The notes: generated by a model not told the origin, from the letters alone. Positions 1 to 9,388 are shown, numbered from the stretch's first letter. The stretch: DNA of 64,000 nucleotides from Ketogulonicigenium robustum (GCF_002117445.1 NZ_CP019937.1:2353501-2417500), one strand, 5' to 3'. Translations and numbers: made by a program.

Positions 1-2630
1 TGCAGGCCGGTTTCGACCAAACTATACCAGCTATCATCCGCCGCGCCGGTGTCGCCCGCCGCGCACACGATCAGCCAACATTCGGCGCGGGTCAGGGCGA
101 CATACAACAGGCGCAGGCGTTCGTCGTTGCGGGCTTGCCGCGCAGCGTCGCGCAGGGCGCCGACAGCATCAGGCGCGGGGCTGCTGGGCCAAAGTGCGGT
201 GCCATCGGGGTGGATCGCAAAGGCATCGTCGCGCGCGGGACGGCGCTTTTCGGTTTCCGGCATGATGACGATCGGCGATTCCAACCCCTTCGAGCCATGC
301 ACAGTCATCACGCGGATCTGGTTGGCCCCGCTGCCCTGCTGGCGCTTGATCTCTAGCGCGTCGGCTTCCATCCACTCGATAAAACCCGTCAGGCTGGGGA
401 TGTTGCCTTCCTCGTACGCCAGCGCCTGCGAGAGGAGCGCGTCGATCCCGTCCTCGGCCTCTTGGCCCAGACGGGCCAGCAAGCGCAGGCGGCCGTTGTG
501 GCGCAGCAGCAGGCGGTTGATCAGGTCGTAGGGGCGCAGAAAGTCGGCATGGTCGCGCAGATCGTTCAAGATCGCCAAAACCTCGGGGGCGTCGGCGGCC
601 CGCAGCGCCTGCCACAGCGGCGCGCCTTTAGGGCGAGCGTGGGCCAGCGTGAACAGATCTTGTTCGGTAAAGCCTAGCAAGGGCGATTTAAGTGCGGCGG
701 CCAGCGACAAATCATCCTCGGCAAGGCTGAGGAACTTCAGCAGTGCCATCACATCGCGCACGGCCAGCTCCGCACCAATGCGCAGGCGGTCGGCCCCCGC
801 AACGCGCAGCCCGCGGGCCTTCAGCGCCGCAATAATATGGCCAAAGATGGCAGATCGGCGCTGCACCAAAATCAGAATGTCGCCTTCGCTGACACGGCGA
901 CGCGTGGTGCCATCGCCGCTGGGCAGCCAGTGGTGCGCGACCATATCGGCACAGGCATCGGCCACGCGTTCGGCCAGTATACGGCTGGGGTGCATCGGGC
1001 TTTGCAGATCGACAGGGTCGAACCACTCGCCCAGATCGGGCGCGTCGCCGGATGCGACCACGGGCGGCCACAGGTCTACACGGCCTGGCAGGTTTTCCTT
1101 GAATGCGATATGGGTGGATTTGTCGCCCAACCCCGCTTGATGGTTCGTGAATACCGCGTCGACCAGCCGCAGGATTGCCCAAGACGACCGGAAGGAATGC
1201 TCTAGCGCCAGCGTATTCAGCCCGTCGCCCGCATCGCGCAGGCGTGCGGCAAAATCGTCGCGCATCCGCTGGAATTCGGTCGGATCGGCCCCTTGGAACG
1301 AATAGATCGACTGCTTCATATCGCCGACCACGAATATGGTGCGCGGCCGGTCGGTGCGCTGCCCGTCGCCTGCGGCAAATTCCTGCGCCAGCGCCGCGAT
1401 CACCTGCCACTGGCGGGGGGATGTGTCTTGTGCCTCGTCCACCAGAATATGGTCGATGCCGCCGTCCAGCCGGAACAGCACCCACTGCGCCACAGCCGAA
1501 TCTTGCAGCAAGGCGCGGGTTTTTTCGATCAGATCGTCAAAGTCCAACTGCCCACGCAGCAGCTTCTGCGTCTCGTAGGCGGGCACGAAGGCGCGGGCGA
1601 AACGATCCAGCGCGATAGATTTTTCCAGCGTGTCCAAGGCCTTTAGCCGATCAAGGGCCGCGCCGGTTCGCTCCATCCATTCGAAAACCTCGTCTGCGAT
1701 AGGGGCCATCGCGGCAATGGCGGCTTTGTGGTTTGATTGGGGAAAGCGGCCGACTTTGGGTTGTCCCGCAAATTCGCCTGATTTGGTGATGAACAGATCG
1801 GCGAGGGTCGCCAGATCATCCGCGGTGGGCGCATCGAATGACAGGCCCTGCAGCTGTGCCGCAAAGCTTTCATAGTTTTTGCTGAGGCCTTTGAAGACGC
1901 TGGCGACATCTTGCGCCAGTTTGCGGTCGGCGGCGGTGACGGCGATGGCATAGGCGTCGGCGCGCGTTGTGCCGGTGGGCAGGTCCAGCGCGTCGTACAG
2001 CGCATCGGTACTGGCCGATTCTGTGAAAGCTGGCCCCATAAAATGCGCGCGCTTTGCGGTGATCGTCGCCAGAAAATCGTCAAAACTGCCGCCGCCCAGA
2101 TGGCGCATCACGTCGTCGATCAGGCCGCGATCAGCGCCCAAGGCCATGTCCTCGGCCACCTCTTGGCGCAACAGCTCGGCGGCGCGGTCTTCCATTTCGG
2201 TGAAGGCGGGGGTGATGCCTGCCTCCAGCGGGAAGCGCCGCAAGACCGAGGCGCAAAAGGCGTGGATGGTCTGGATTTTCAACCCGCCCGGAACCTCCAT
2301 CGCTTGGGCGAACAGGCGGCGGGCGGTGGCCAATTGGTCGGCATCAACCGCGTTGTCGGCGCCCAGACGCAGCAGCTGCGCTTGCAGCGCGTCGTCATCC
2401 ATCATCGCCCACAGCCCGAGGCTGCGGAACAGGCGGTTCTGCATCTCGGCGGCGGCGGCTTTGGTGTAGGTCAGGCACAGAATATTCTGCGGATCGACTC
2501 CGTCCAGCAGCAACCGTGCCACGCGGTCTGTCAGAACGCGCGTTTTGCCCGACCCCGCGTTGGCCGAAAGCCAAGTCGAGGCGCGCGGGCGTGCCGCCTG
2601 CACCTGCCGTTGGGTTGCAAGATCGGTCAT
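1..2630 (-). CDS. addA: Double-strand break repair helicase-nuclease AddA (3' end outside window)
   Basis: Large subunit of the AddAB helicase-nuclease, which resects double-strand breaks for RecA-dependent repair. The first 876 codons are visible and the reading frame stays open to the left edge. Walker A (ANAGSGKT) lies at residues 23-30, the DEAQD box near 398-402 and UvrD motif VI (YVALTRAE) at 843-850. The family is usually about 1,100-1,150 residues, so the C-terminal RecB-like nuclease domain should lie beyond the edge. The ATG overlaps the addB stop codon (ATGA), so the two are translationally coupled. The family call rests on the three helicase motifs plus the addB partner. Confidence 0.96.
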   Translation of the reverse strand, partial: MTDLATQRQVQAARPRASTWLSANAGSGKTRVLTDRVARLLLDGVDPQNILCLTYTKAAAAEMQNRLFRSLGLWAMMDDDALQAQLLRLGADNAVDADQLATARRLFAQAMEVPGGLKIQTIHAFCASVLRRFPLEAGITPAFTEMEDRAAELLRQEVAEDMALGADRGLIDDVMRHLGGGSFDDFLATITAKRAHFMGPAFTESASTDALYDALDLPTGTTRADAYAIAVTAADRKLAQDVASVFKGLSKNYESFAAQLQGLSFDAPTADDLATLADLFITKSGEFAGQPKVGRFPQSNHKAAIAAMAPIADEVFEWMERTGAALDRLKALDTLEKSIALDRFARAFVPAYETQKLLRGQLDFDDLIEKTRALLQDSAVAQWVLFRLDGGIDHILVDEAQDTSPRQWQVIAALAQEFAAGDGQRTDRPRTIFVVGDMKQSIYSFQGADPTEFQRMRDDFAARLRDAGDGLNTLALEHSFRSSWAILRLVDAVFTNHQAGLGDKSTHIAFKENLPGRVDLWPPVVASGDAPDLGEWFDPVDLQSPMHPSRILAERVADACADMVAHHWLPSGDGTTRRRVSEGDILILVQRRSAIFGHIIAALKARGLRVAGADRLRIGAELAVRDVMALLKFLSLAEDDLSLAAALKSPLLGFTEQDLFTLAHARPKGAPLWQALRAADAPEVLAILNDLRDHADFLRPYDLINRLLLRHNGRLRLLARLGQEAEDGIDALLSQALAYEEGNIPSLTGFIEWMEADALEIKRQQGSGANQIRVMTVHGSKGLESPIVIMPETEKRRPARDDAFAIHPDGTALWPSSPAPDAVGALRDAARQARNDERLRLLYVALTRAECWLIVCAAGDTGAADDSWYSLVETGL

Positions 2631-5536
2631 GCCAAATCCTCGGGCTGGGGGGTGTCGCTGTCGCCCCATTCGCCAAAGCGGGACAGGTGGTCGTAATCGC
2701 TGGCGTGCTTCACCGCGAAAGGCGCGATGCGGGCGGTGTACCCGCGATCATATTGCATCCAGGCATCGATCAACTGCTGCAACTGATGCCAGATGACGGG
2801 CGGCGGCAGTTTTTCCAGCGGGGCGGGAACTTGTTTCGGGTTCGATCCCAGCCCGATGAATGTCGCATTTACGACATTGCAAGCGCCGATCTTTTCGAAT
2901 GCGCCGCGGCTGACCATAGCGGCCTCGATCAGCAACTGCTTGTCGAAGAATTCCTGTGCCTTCACCGAGGGCGGATCGCCGGTTTTGTAGTCGTAAATCA
3001 GGGCCTCGCCCGCGTCGTTCAGGTCGATCCGGTCGGCTTTTCCGGACAAAGTGAACTCGTGCACGCCAAGGGGAACCTCGCCGCGGCTTTCCATCAGTGT
3101 CGGGGTGCCGATGTTTTGGCGCTCGACCTCGGTCGTCAGAAAATAGGGGGCGGTGCGACGGATCTGCGCCAGCCATTGCCGCGCGGTGATGGGCCAAGGG
3201 CAGGTGTCGTCGATGACTTGCGCTGCGATGGTGTCCAGTACCGCAGCGGCATCGGGCGCATCGGGCGCGGTGCCGGTATTGATGAACCCTTCGAACACGC
3301 TGTGGATGACAGTGCCGCGCAACCGCGCATCCGCGCTTTGGTTCAGCGGCCCCAGTGCGTTCAACCGCAAGATGGTACGGGCATAGATCGCGTATGGGTC
3401 GCGCAGCAGTGTTTCGATTGCGGTGACCGACAGCTTCTGCGGCCGCGCCGAAATTGGCGGGCGAGGGGAGGGGCGCTGTGCGGCGGGGGTGGGTGCCTTG
3501 GGTATCGATAGGTCGTTTGCGGCGGCAAGCCATGCAGCGCCGCGCGCGCGCATATCCGCCAGTGCGGCAGGGCCGCTTTGCGCGGGCAGCCCATCCAGCA
3601 AATTGGTCAGGCGATTGACCCAGCGCGCGGCGACCGTTTCGGCATCAGCCGAGCGGACGGCGCGTGAAATCCAGACCTCGGGCGCTGCGGCGGCTTGTTG
3701 ATAGTCGTGTGCCGCCAGCCCGATGCGCCGTTCGGGCAGCAAAAGGCCCGCCCGCGCACGCAGAGCGCGGTTCAGCCACGGGTCGGCGCTGCTGGTGCCC
3801 GGCCAGACGCCTTCGTTCAACCCCGCCAAAATGACCAAATCAGCCCCTTGCACGCGCGCCTCTAGTGTGCCCCAAACCAGAATTTGTGGGTGTCCGGCAT
3901 CGGGGTTGCGCACCTCGGCCCCGCGCAGGACCCCATCCAGAATGGCGGTAAAATCGCGCGGCGGTATCGTGCCGGCGTGGGGCGCGTGCAGCTGTAAATC
4001 GGTGATGACCGCCAGCGCTTTGCGGCCCGCGGCTTCCTCCCAAAGGGCGGGGCCGCGGGTGATATTGGCTGCGCGATCCAGCAGCAGATCCAAATGGTTC
4101 GTCAGGGGCTGCGCGCCGACGCTAGCCAGCCCGCTGGTAAAGCTGATGATCCATTCAACCCACGCGCGCCGGTGGGCGGGGGCGCTTTTATGGCCAGCCC
4201 ATTCCAACAGAGCGGTGGCATCGGGAAACGGCATGCCTTCGCCGCGGATGAACAGTTCCAACGCGTGGCTGTTCAGCAAGTGTTGGCCGCGTTCGGCATC
4301 GGCGTGGGCCAGCGGGTGCTTTAGCAGCGCCAGCAGGCTTTCGGCATCCAGCTTTTGGCCGAACAGCCGTGCGACTTGCCGCAGAAGGCGACCGGGGGGC
4401 GATAGGGGCAGCGGCTGCCCCGCGCTGTCATCGGGCAGCACCGACCAGCGGTCCAGCGCGGCGGCGACTTGTCGTGTCAGCATCCGGTCGGGGGTAATCA
4501 GCGCGGCGGTGCGCCCTTCGTCCAACGCGGCGCGCAGGCGCAGGGCGATGGTTTCCGCCTCTAGTCGCGGGGATGGCGCCTCTAGCAGCGTCATATGCTG
4601 CGTTGCGGTCAGCAGATCGCCCAGATCTTTACCCTCGTGCCGCCACTGGTCGGTGACGGGCGCGGGGCGAAGCGACAGCGAAATCAGACGGTTGCGCGCG
4701 GCGTCGGGCGGGTTGTCGTTGGCCCACCGCTGGATGTCGGCAGGGGCCATGCCAAGTCCGTCAGCTATCTTTCGAAAGCGGAACTGGGGGTGGTCTTCGG
4801 CGGCCATGGCATCGCCGATCGCATCCCACGCGGCGGGGGGCATGTCGAAATCAAACCCCGGCAGAACGATGGCACCCTGCGGCAGGCGGGCAACGGCGCG
4901 CATCAGCATTTGCGTCGCCCCGCGCGACCCAGTCGAGCCTGCGATGATGATTGGGTCTTGCGGCGGATGGTCCTGCCAATGGGCGGCCAGCCGTTCGATG
5001 ACCATCCGCTGACGGGCTTCGCGGTCGGGCGGGGCCGATGCGTCAAAATAGGCGCTGATGATTTTCAGAAATTCCAGCGTGCGCTGCCAATGCCCCGATT
5101 GGTCGGTCACATCCAGCGCGGCGATGACATCGGGGCTGACGCCTTCGCCCTGCATTTCGTCCATCAGACCGGCAAGGCTTTCAGCCAGATCGTACAGCGC
5201 CGAACGCGGGGCAAGGTCGGGCGCGGCATCCAGCAACTGCGCGATCAGCCGCGTCAGTTCCAGCCGGCGCTGCAGTGCGGGAACGGGCAGCGGCAAATCA
5301 GCGGCCACCGGGTCCAGTGCCAGATCGGTCACCAGCCGGATGCGCGGCAGTATTTGCGCGCCGCCCGCGTCGAACAGGCTGCGCAGGCGCCGCTGCATGC
5401 GCGATGTGTTGACGTAAACCGTGACGCGGGCCCAATCCTCGGGGGGGCGGCAAGCCATGCGGGTGCGTAGGCCCGCGATCAGGGCAGCGGGGAAATCAAC
5501 CCCCGGCGGCAGGCCGAATAGGCGCGGTGCGGGCAT
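2627..5536 (-). CDS. addB: Double-strand break repair protein AddB
   Basis: Second subunit of AddAB: an inactivated helicase fold plus a C-terminal PD-(D/E)XK nuclease. The nuclease domain shows RGTVIH near residue 740 and the catalytic D849-Y850-K851 in the segment YDYKTGDPP. I chose the ATG at 5536 (MPAPRLFGLPPG, 969 residues) because family members begin just before this conserved PRxFGxPPG segment. ATGs at 5572 and 5617 in the same frame would lengthen it and overlap tsaE. It lies 4 nt after tsaE and overlaps addA by 4 nt. In the alphaproteobacterial gene order I know, amgK and murU lie between tsaE and addB; here they are absent. Confidence 0.94.
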   Translation of the reverse strand: MPAPRLFGLPPGVDFPAALIAGLRTRMACRPPEDWARVTVYVNTSRMQRRLRSLFDAGGAQILPRIRLVTDLALDPVAADLPLPVPALQRRLELTRLIAQLLDAAPDLAPRSALYDLAESLAGLMDEMQGEGVSPDVIAALDVTDQSGHWQRTLEFLKIISAYFDASAPPDREARQRMVIERLAAHWQDHPPQDPIIIAGSTGSRGATQMLMRAVARLPQGAIVLPGFDFDMPPAAWDAIGDAMAAEDHPQFRFRKIADGLGMAPADIQRWANDNPPDAARNRLISLSLRPAPVTDQWRHEGKDLGDLLTATQHMTLLEAPSPRLEAETIALRLRAALDEGRTAALITPDRMLTRQVAAALDRWSVLPDDSAGQPLPLSPPGRLLRQVARLFGQKLDAESLLALLKHPLAHADAERGQHLLNSHALELFIRGEGMPFPDATALLEWAGHKSAPAHRRAWVEWIISFTSGLASVGAQPLTNHLDLLLDRAANITRGPALWEEAAGRKALAVITDLQLHAPHAGTIPPRDFTAILDGVLRGAEVRNPDAGHPQILVWGTLEARVQGADLVILAGLNEGVWPGTSSADPWLNRALRARAGLLLPERRIGLAAHDYQQAAAAPEVWISRAVRSADAETVAARWVNRLTNLLDGLPAQSGPAALADMRARGAAWLAAANDLSIPKAPTPAAQRPSPRPPISARPQKLSVTAIETLLRDPYAIYARTILRLNALGPLNQSADARLRGTVIHSVFEGFINTGTAPDAPDAAAVLDTIAAQVIDDTCPWPITARQWLAQIRRTAPYFLTTEVERQNIGTPTLMESRGEVPLGVHEFTLSGKADRIDLNDAGEALIYDYKTGDPPSVKAQEFFDKQLLIEAAMVSRGAFEKIGACNVVNATFIGLGSNPKQVPAPLEKLPPPVIWHQLQQLIDAWMQYDRGYTARIAPFAVKHASDYDHLSRFGEWGDSDTPQPEDLA

Positions 5537-5540
5537 GTCA

Positions 5541-5990
5541 TCAAACAGCAAGGCGGGCCTCCCATGTTGCATCGCCGCTGATTGCCACGCGGTGGGTGCC
5601 ATCGGGCAGCGCAGCAAAAGACAGCGTCAGGGCGTGGGCGGGGGTCAGGCTGCCCAAACGGTCGGGCCATTCGATCAGGCAGATCGCGTCGGCGAAAGCA
5701 TCCGTCAAGCCCAGCTCGATCACCTCGTCTGGGTGGGTCAGGCGGTAGAGGTCGCTGTGCCAGATTTGCACATCCGCATCATAGGTTTGCACCAGCGTGA
5801 AGGTGGGCGAGGGCACATCCTCGTGCGGATTTTGCAGACGCGCGCGGATCAGGGCGCGGGCGAAAAATGACTTTCCGGCCCCAATCTGTCCCTCCAGCAG
5901 CAGAACGTCGCCGGCGTGCAAAAGCGCGGCAAAATGGGCGGCTAAGGCGGCGGTATCGGTTTCGGTGCGCAGCGCGATGTTCTGTTCCAT
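5541..5990 (-). CDS. tsaE: tRNA threonylcarbamoyladenosine biosynthesis ATPase TsaE
   Basis: P-loop ATPase that cycles the TsaB-TsaD complex during t6A37 modification of ANN-decoding tRNAs. It has 149 residues, the usual family size. The Walker A segment GQIGAGKS sits at residues 34-41 (Lys40), followed by the conserved SPTFTLVQTY and a C-terminal LIEWPDR segment. The ATG at 5990 was preferred over an in-frame ATG at 6026 because the protein then starts directly before the conserved domain. It is the second gene of the leftward cluster DivL-like, tsaE, addB, addA, with 49 nt to the upstream gene. Confidence 0.95.
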   Translation of the reverse strand: MEQNIALRTETDTAALAAHFAALLHAGDVLLLEGQIGAGKSFFARALIRARLQNPHEDVPSPTFTLVQTYDADVQIWHSDLYRLTHPDEVIELGLTDAFADAICLIEWPDRLGSLTPAHALTLSFAALPDGTHRVAISGDATWEARLAV

Positions 5991-6039
5991 GGCCCTAGAT
6001 GTGGCAGGCCCGATGCCGCCCCGCAAGCGCGAAGCAGCC

Positions 6040-7551
6040 TTACGCGATGTGGCGTACGGTCATTTCCGGTTCCAACAACCGCCGTGCCTCGAGCGAGCGG
6101 AAGCCGATCATGATCCGCCCCCCGCCGATGCTGCTGAGCCGTAGCTCGGTGCTAGGATCTAGCCTGCTCCACACGTGGGGCGTGCGGTCATTTTCGGGCT
6201 GGCGCAGCCCAGCGGTGGCCGCGCCAAGCGCGCTGGCCGAGAATTGCTTGTGCCACCTGTCGAACTCCGTCTCGAGCGAGAGCGGCGCCACACCGTCGGG
6301 CGGCAGCGACCACATCTGGTAATAGGCCGCGTTTGCAACGACCAGATTGCCCGAATGCGCAAAGACGGCAATGGCTTCCTCCAGCGCGCCGATCACGCCG
6401 TGCAGGGTGTCGATTTCGGCGCGGAATGCGCGGGTCACGCGAATTTCCGGGGATATATCCTCGAACAGCACGGCCATGGCATTGTCGGGGTAGGGTTGGG
6501 CAGTGACGCGAAACGTGCGGCCGTCGCCCAGGTGCCATGTCTCGGACAGGCTGCTGTGCAGCACGCCGTCGGCTTCCAAGGATGTCAGTTTTGCGCGCCA
6601 ATCCAGATAGTTGCGCGGCTCGGGCAGCACGTGCGAGGCACGCAACCTGTCAAAGAAACCGGCAAGGCTGGGGCGTTGCAGTAAGAAGCTTGTCGATAGG
6701 TCGGTCAGGTCGGTTAGCGCGGGGTTAAACTGCATCAGGCGGCGCTGGCGGTCGAAAAGGGCGATCCCCATCGGCAGCCCGGCATAGATCTGCGCGATGC
6801 CGTTCAAAAACTGCTTGCGGGCAGCCTCGGCTGCCGTTTGCGCGGTCACGTCCAATGCGAAACACATGGTTTGCGCCCCGCGGCTGATCTGCGAGATATG
6901 GTAGTCGCGGGGTTTGCCCTCGTGGGTCGCGAGGCTGGCCGTGTTGGCTTTGGCGGGAAACAGGCTGGGCAGCGGCCAGCCGAGATTGACCTGCGGCGGC
7001 AGCAAATCCAAATAGCTTTGGTTTGCCCAAACGACGCAGCCCTGATCATCCTCGACCCAGATGACCTGCGGGCTAGCGGCGGCCAGTGCCCCCAGAATTC
7101 CGTCGTCGCGGGTGGGCAGGGCGCCCTCGCCGGGCAGGCCCACCAGATCGACGCGGGTTAACCCGCCGCGCCGCAGCACCGTTAGCCTTTGCTGCGCATC
7201 CGGTGCGTCCAATGACAGCACGCCGTAATGCCCCAGCGCGGCCAGCTTGCGCGGCAGGTCGGCGAAGCGCAGCGACAGATGTGCGACTGCCTGCGCCTTG
7301 TTGGGGGGCAGCGCCCCTGCGACTACAGCGTCGACGTCACCCTTGGAATCGATCAGAACGCCATCTTCAAAAATCAGGGTCGCGATGCTGTGCGGCGCAT
7401 TGGCTTTACGCTGAGCGCTGCGTTTGCGGCCCCAAACCCACAGCATTCCTGCCGTGGCGCTAGCTGCTATGGTCGCCGAAATGGTTGTCGCCAGCCACGG
7501 GGGTAGCGAAAGAAAGCCAGACAGTTCGATTGTGCCAAATGGCGATTCCAT
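6040..7551 (-). CDS. DivL-like membrane PAS protein without a kinase domain
   Basis: A 503-residue protein with one N-terminal membrane segment (LPPWLATTISATIAASATAG, then WVWGRKR) followed by PAS-like domains. The second half carries LPEPRNYLDW and HLGDGRTFRV, which resemble the PAS_7-type domains of DivL. After the last PAS domain (GGGRIMIGFRSL) the protein ends within about 20 residues. No DHp helix and no HATPase N, G1 or G2 boxes are present. From memory, divL also precedes tsaE in Caulobacter, which supports the assignment. In Caulobacter DivL controls CckA and therefore CtrA; that role here is inference. The start at 7551 (MESPFGTIELSG) was preferred over 7593. A CtrA-type box lies 47-61 nt upstream. 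Confidence 0.7.
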   Translation of the reverse strand: MESPFGTIELSGFLSLPPWLATTISATIAASATAGMLWVWGRKRSAQRKANAPHSIATLIFEDGVLIDSKGDVDAVVAGALPPNKAQAVAHLSLRFADLPRKLAALGHYGVLSLDAPDAQQRLTVLRRGGLTRVDLVGLPGEGALPTRDDGILGALAAASPQVIWVEDDQGCVVWANQSYLDLLPPQVNLGWPLPSLFPAKANTASLATHEGKPRDYHISQISRGAQTMCFALDVTAQTAAEAARKQFLNGIAQIYAGLPMGIALFDRQRRLMQFNPALTDLTDLSTSFLLQRPSLAGFFDRLRASHVLPEPRNYLDWRAKLTSLEADGVLHSSLSETWHLGDGRTFRVTAQPYPDNAMAVLFEDISPEIRVTRAFRAEIDTLHGVIGALEEAIAVFAHSGNLVVANAAYYQMWSLPPDGVAPLSLETEFDRWHKQFSASALGAATAGLRQPENDRTPHVWSRLDPSTELRLSSIGGGRIMIGFRSLEARRLLEPEMTVRHIA

Positions 7552-7597
7552 ACAACAGCCCCGGCGCTTTACTGCCGGAAGCCTCGGGTTCAATGCC

Positions 7598-7612
7598 TTA
7601 ATAATTGGTTAA
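7598..7612 (-). promoter_or_regulatory. Candidate CtrA-binding box upstream of the DivL-like gene
   Basis: Read on the minus strand the site is TTAACCAATTATTAA, which fits the CtrA full-site pattern TTAA-N7-TTAA and includes the preferred TTAACC half. It lies 47-61 nt upstream of the DivL-like start codon, in a position to act on its promoter. This is a motif match only. AT-rich gaps can produce it by chance, but intergenic DNA here is mostly GC-rich. Confidence 0.5.
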
Positions 7613-7682
7613 TTCGTGATGGTGAATCTTTACCAAAATGCACTCATAGGTTGTGTTGTGGCGCCAAGGCAACGCTTTTGGC

Positions 7683-7708
7683 TGAAAACAAGGCGCGCCG
7701 TGTTTTCA
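7683..7708 (-). terminator. Inverted repeat overlapping the regB stop codon
   Basis: Perfect 8-bp arms TGAAAACA and TGTTTTCA flank a GC-rich centre that contains GGCGCGCC. One arm includes the regB stop codon. On the minus strand this would form a hairpin at the end of regB, but no U-tract follows, so terminator function is uncertain. It may also protect the 3' end of the transcript. Confidence 0.35.
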
Positions 7709-9151
7709 GGCGCCAGTCCAGAAAGGACGGTTTTCACCAAAGCCGTCGATTGCGTCCAGCGGGGGGGCCTCTAGCAGGGCGCGGGGCCAGCTGACGGTCA
7801 CAACCGCACCGTGATCGGGGTCATCCACATCCGGAACCGCATTCGAGAAGCTGGGTCGCCCGCCCGAGCGTTCCAGAAGGGTTTTGGCGATGAACAGGCC
7901 CAGCCCCATCCCTTCGTAACCGGGGCGGCGCGCGGCGTTTTCGGTCGGGCGGCGGCGATGGACAAAGGGGTCGCCGATACGGCCGATCACCGACGGGGGG
8001 AAGCCCTCGCCGTCATCGCAAATCCGCACGCGCAGGGTCGTCGGGTCCCAGTAATATTCAACCCGCACGGTGGTTTGTGCAAAATCGACCGCATTCTGGA
8101 TCAGGTTGCGCAGGCCATGGATGACTTCGGGGCGGCGCAGGACGGTGGGTTGAGGGCCTGCGCTGGCTTCGACATCGTCGGCAACCAGAAAGACAACTTC
8201 TTTCCCGCGGGCCAGATGTGGCTCGGCGGCTTCGTGCAGCAGCGCCTCTAGCGGGGCGCGCAGCAGCAGGCGGTCTTCTTTGCCGGCACGGCCCATCGAA
8301 TGCAGGATGTCGCGGCAGCGGTTGGCCTGATCCAGCAGCAGCGCCGCATCGTCGCGCAGATCGGGCTGGCCATCCAGATCACGCACCAGTTCCGCTGCGA
8401 CTAGTTTGATCGTCGCAAGCGGGGTGCCCAGTTCATGCGCAGCCGCCGCCACGACCCCGCCCAGGTCGGTCAGCTTCTGCTCGCGCGCTAGGGCCATTTG
8501 CGTCGCCAGCAGCGCTTCGTTGATCTTTTGCAGTTCCAACGTGATCTGGCGGGCATAGACCGACAGGAAAATCACCCCGACGATCAGCGCCAGCCAGAAC
8601 CCGAACAGGAAGATGTCCGGCATCTCGAGGGTCGAGCCATCGGCCAGCACCATCGGCACGTAAAACACCCGCAGCAGCGAGATGACGACAATCGCCAGAC
8701 CCGCCAGCAGCAAGGTGCCGCGGCGCGTCAAGACCGCCGCGCCGATTGTGACCGGCGCCATGATCAGCAGCGCAAAGGGGTTGTTCAGCCCCCCGACCAG
8801 ATACAGCAGCATGCCCAGCTGCACGATATCCAGCATCAGGAACGACATCGCCTGGCGCGCCGACAGCCGCGTGCTTTGCGGGAACAAGACGGTCGACAGC
8901 ACGTTCACCGCCAGCGACAGGCCAATCGCGATGGCCACCGGCCCCACTGCAATGCGCAGGTGGAACAGCCCGACCGCAACGCAAACTGCCCCAGCCTGAC
9001 CTATGATGGCCATCCAGCGCACCAAGACCAGCGTGCGCAGCCGCACCAGATTGGAATCCCGTGTCGTGGTGAAAAGCTGGCTTTCGCTGCCAACATCGGG
9101 GAACAGGTCGGCTATGCCGGGCGCATCGGCGAGGATCGGTTTGGCAGCCAT
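7706..9151 (-). CDS. regB: Redox sensor histidine kinase RegB/PrrB
   Basis: Membrane histidine kinase of the RegB/RegA (PrrB/PrrA) global redox system. It has about six membrane segments in residues 45-200, with the conserved quinone-binding heptapeptide GGLNNPF at 120-126. The phosphorylated histidine is His239 in AAAHELGTPL. The redox-active cysteine of the family is Cys279 in DQANRCRDIL. The C-terminal ATPase domain shows the N box, DDGEGFP and GMGLGLFIAKTL. I chose the ATG at 9151 because AAGGA sits 6 nt before it; the in-frame ATG at 9172 has no good ribosome site. It is divergent from regA, with no senC/prrC between them. Confidence 0.95.
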   Translation of the reverse strand: MAAKPILADAPGIADLFPDVGSESQLFTTTRDSNLVRLRTLVLVRWMAIIGQAGAVCVAVGLFHLRIAVGPVAIAIGLSLAVNVLSTVLFPQSTRLSARQAMSFLMLDIVQLGMLLYLVGGLNNPFALLIMAPVTIGAAVLTRRGTLLLAGLAIVVISLLRVFYVPMVLADGSTLEMPDIFLFGFWLALIVGVIFLSVYARQITLELQKINEALLATQMALAREQKLTDLGGVVAAAAHELGTPLATIKLVAAELVRDLDGQPDLRDDAALLLDQANRCRDILHSMGRAGKEDRLLLRAPLEALLHEAAEPHLARGKEVVFLVADDVEASAGPQPTVLRRPEVIHGLRNLIQNAVDFAQTTVRVEYYWDPTTLRVRICDDGEGFPPSVIGRIGDPFVHRRRPTENAARRPGYEGMGLGLFIAKTLLERSGGRPSFSNAVPDVDDPDHGAVVTVSWPRALLEAPPLDAIDGFGENRPFWTGA

Positions 9152-9251
9152 GGCATGTCCTTGCGTCGTCATGAAAGTTCGCCGCCATTGTCTGCCGTGG
9201 CGCGCAAATGTTCAATCGCGCGCTTCTATTTGGTTAAACCCGCTCGCCCGC

Positions 9252-9276
9252 TGCGACAGCCGCGCAAAATGTCGCA
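9252..9276. promoter_or_regulatory. Candidate RegA-binding inverted repeat in the regB-regA gap
   Basis: TGCGACA and TGTCGCA form a perfect 7-bp inverted repeat with an 11-nt spacer. This fits the GCGNC...GNCGC pattern reported for RegA/PrrA sites. A further half-site, GCGAC, lies at 9283-9287 and another near 9370. The repeat sits roughly in the middle of the divergent promoter region, about 100 nt from each start codon, so autoregulation of both genes is plausible. No binding evidence is available. Confidence 0.6.
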
Positions 9277-9388
9277 TTTGATGCGACCGATTGACGCTTA
9301 AACACATGCGCATTAGGGTATCTGGCGCATTGAGCGAGCATGATTGCCCGTGACATGCCCAGAATGGCGCGACAGAAGGTATCGTCCG

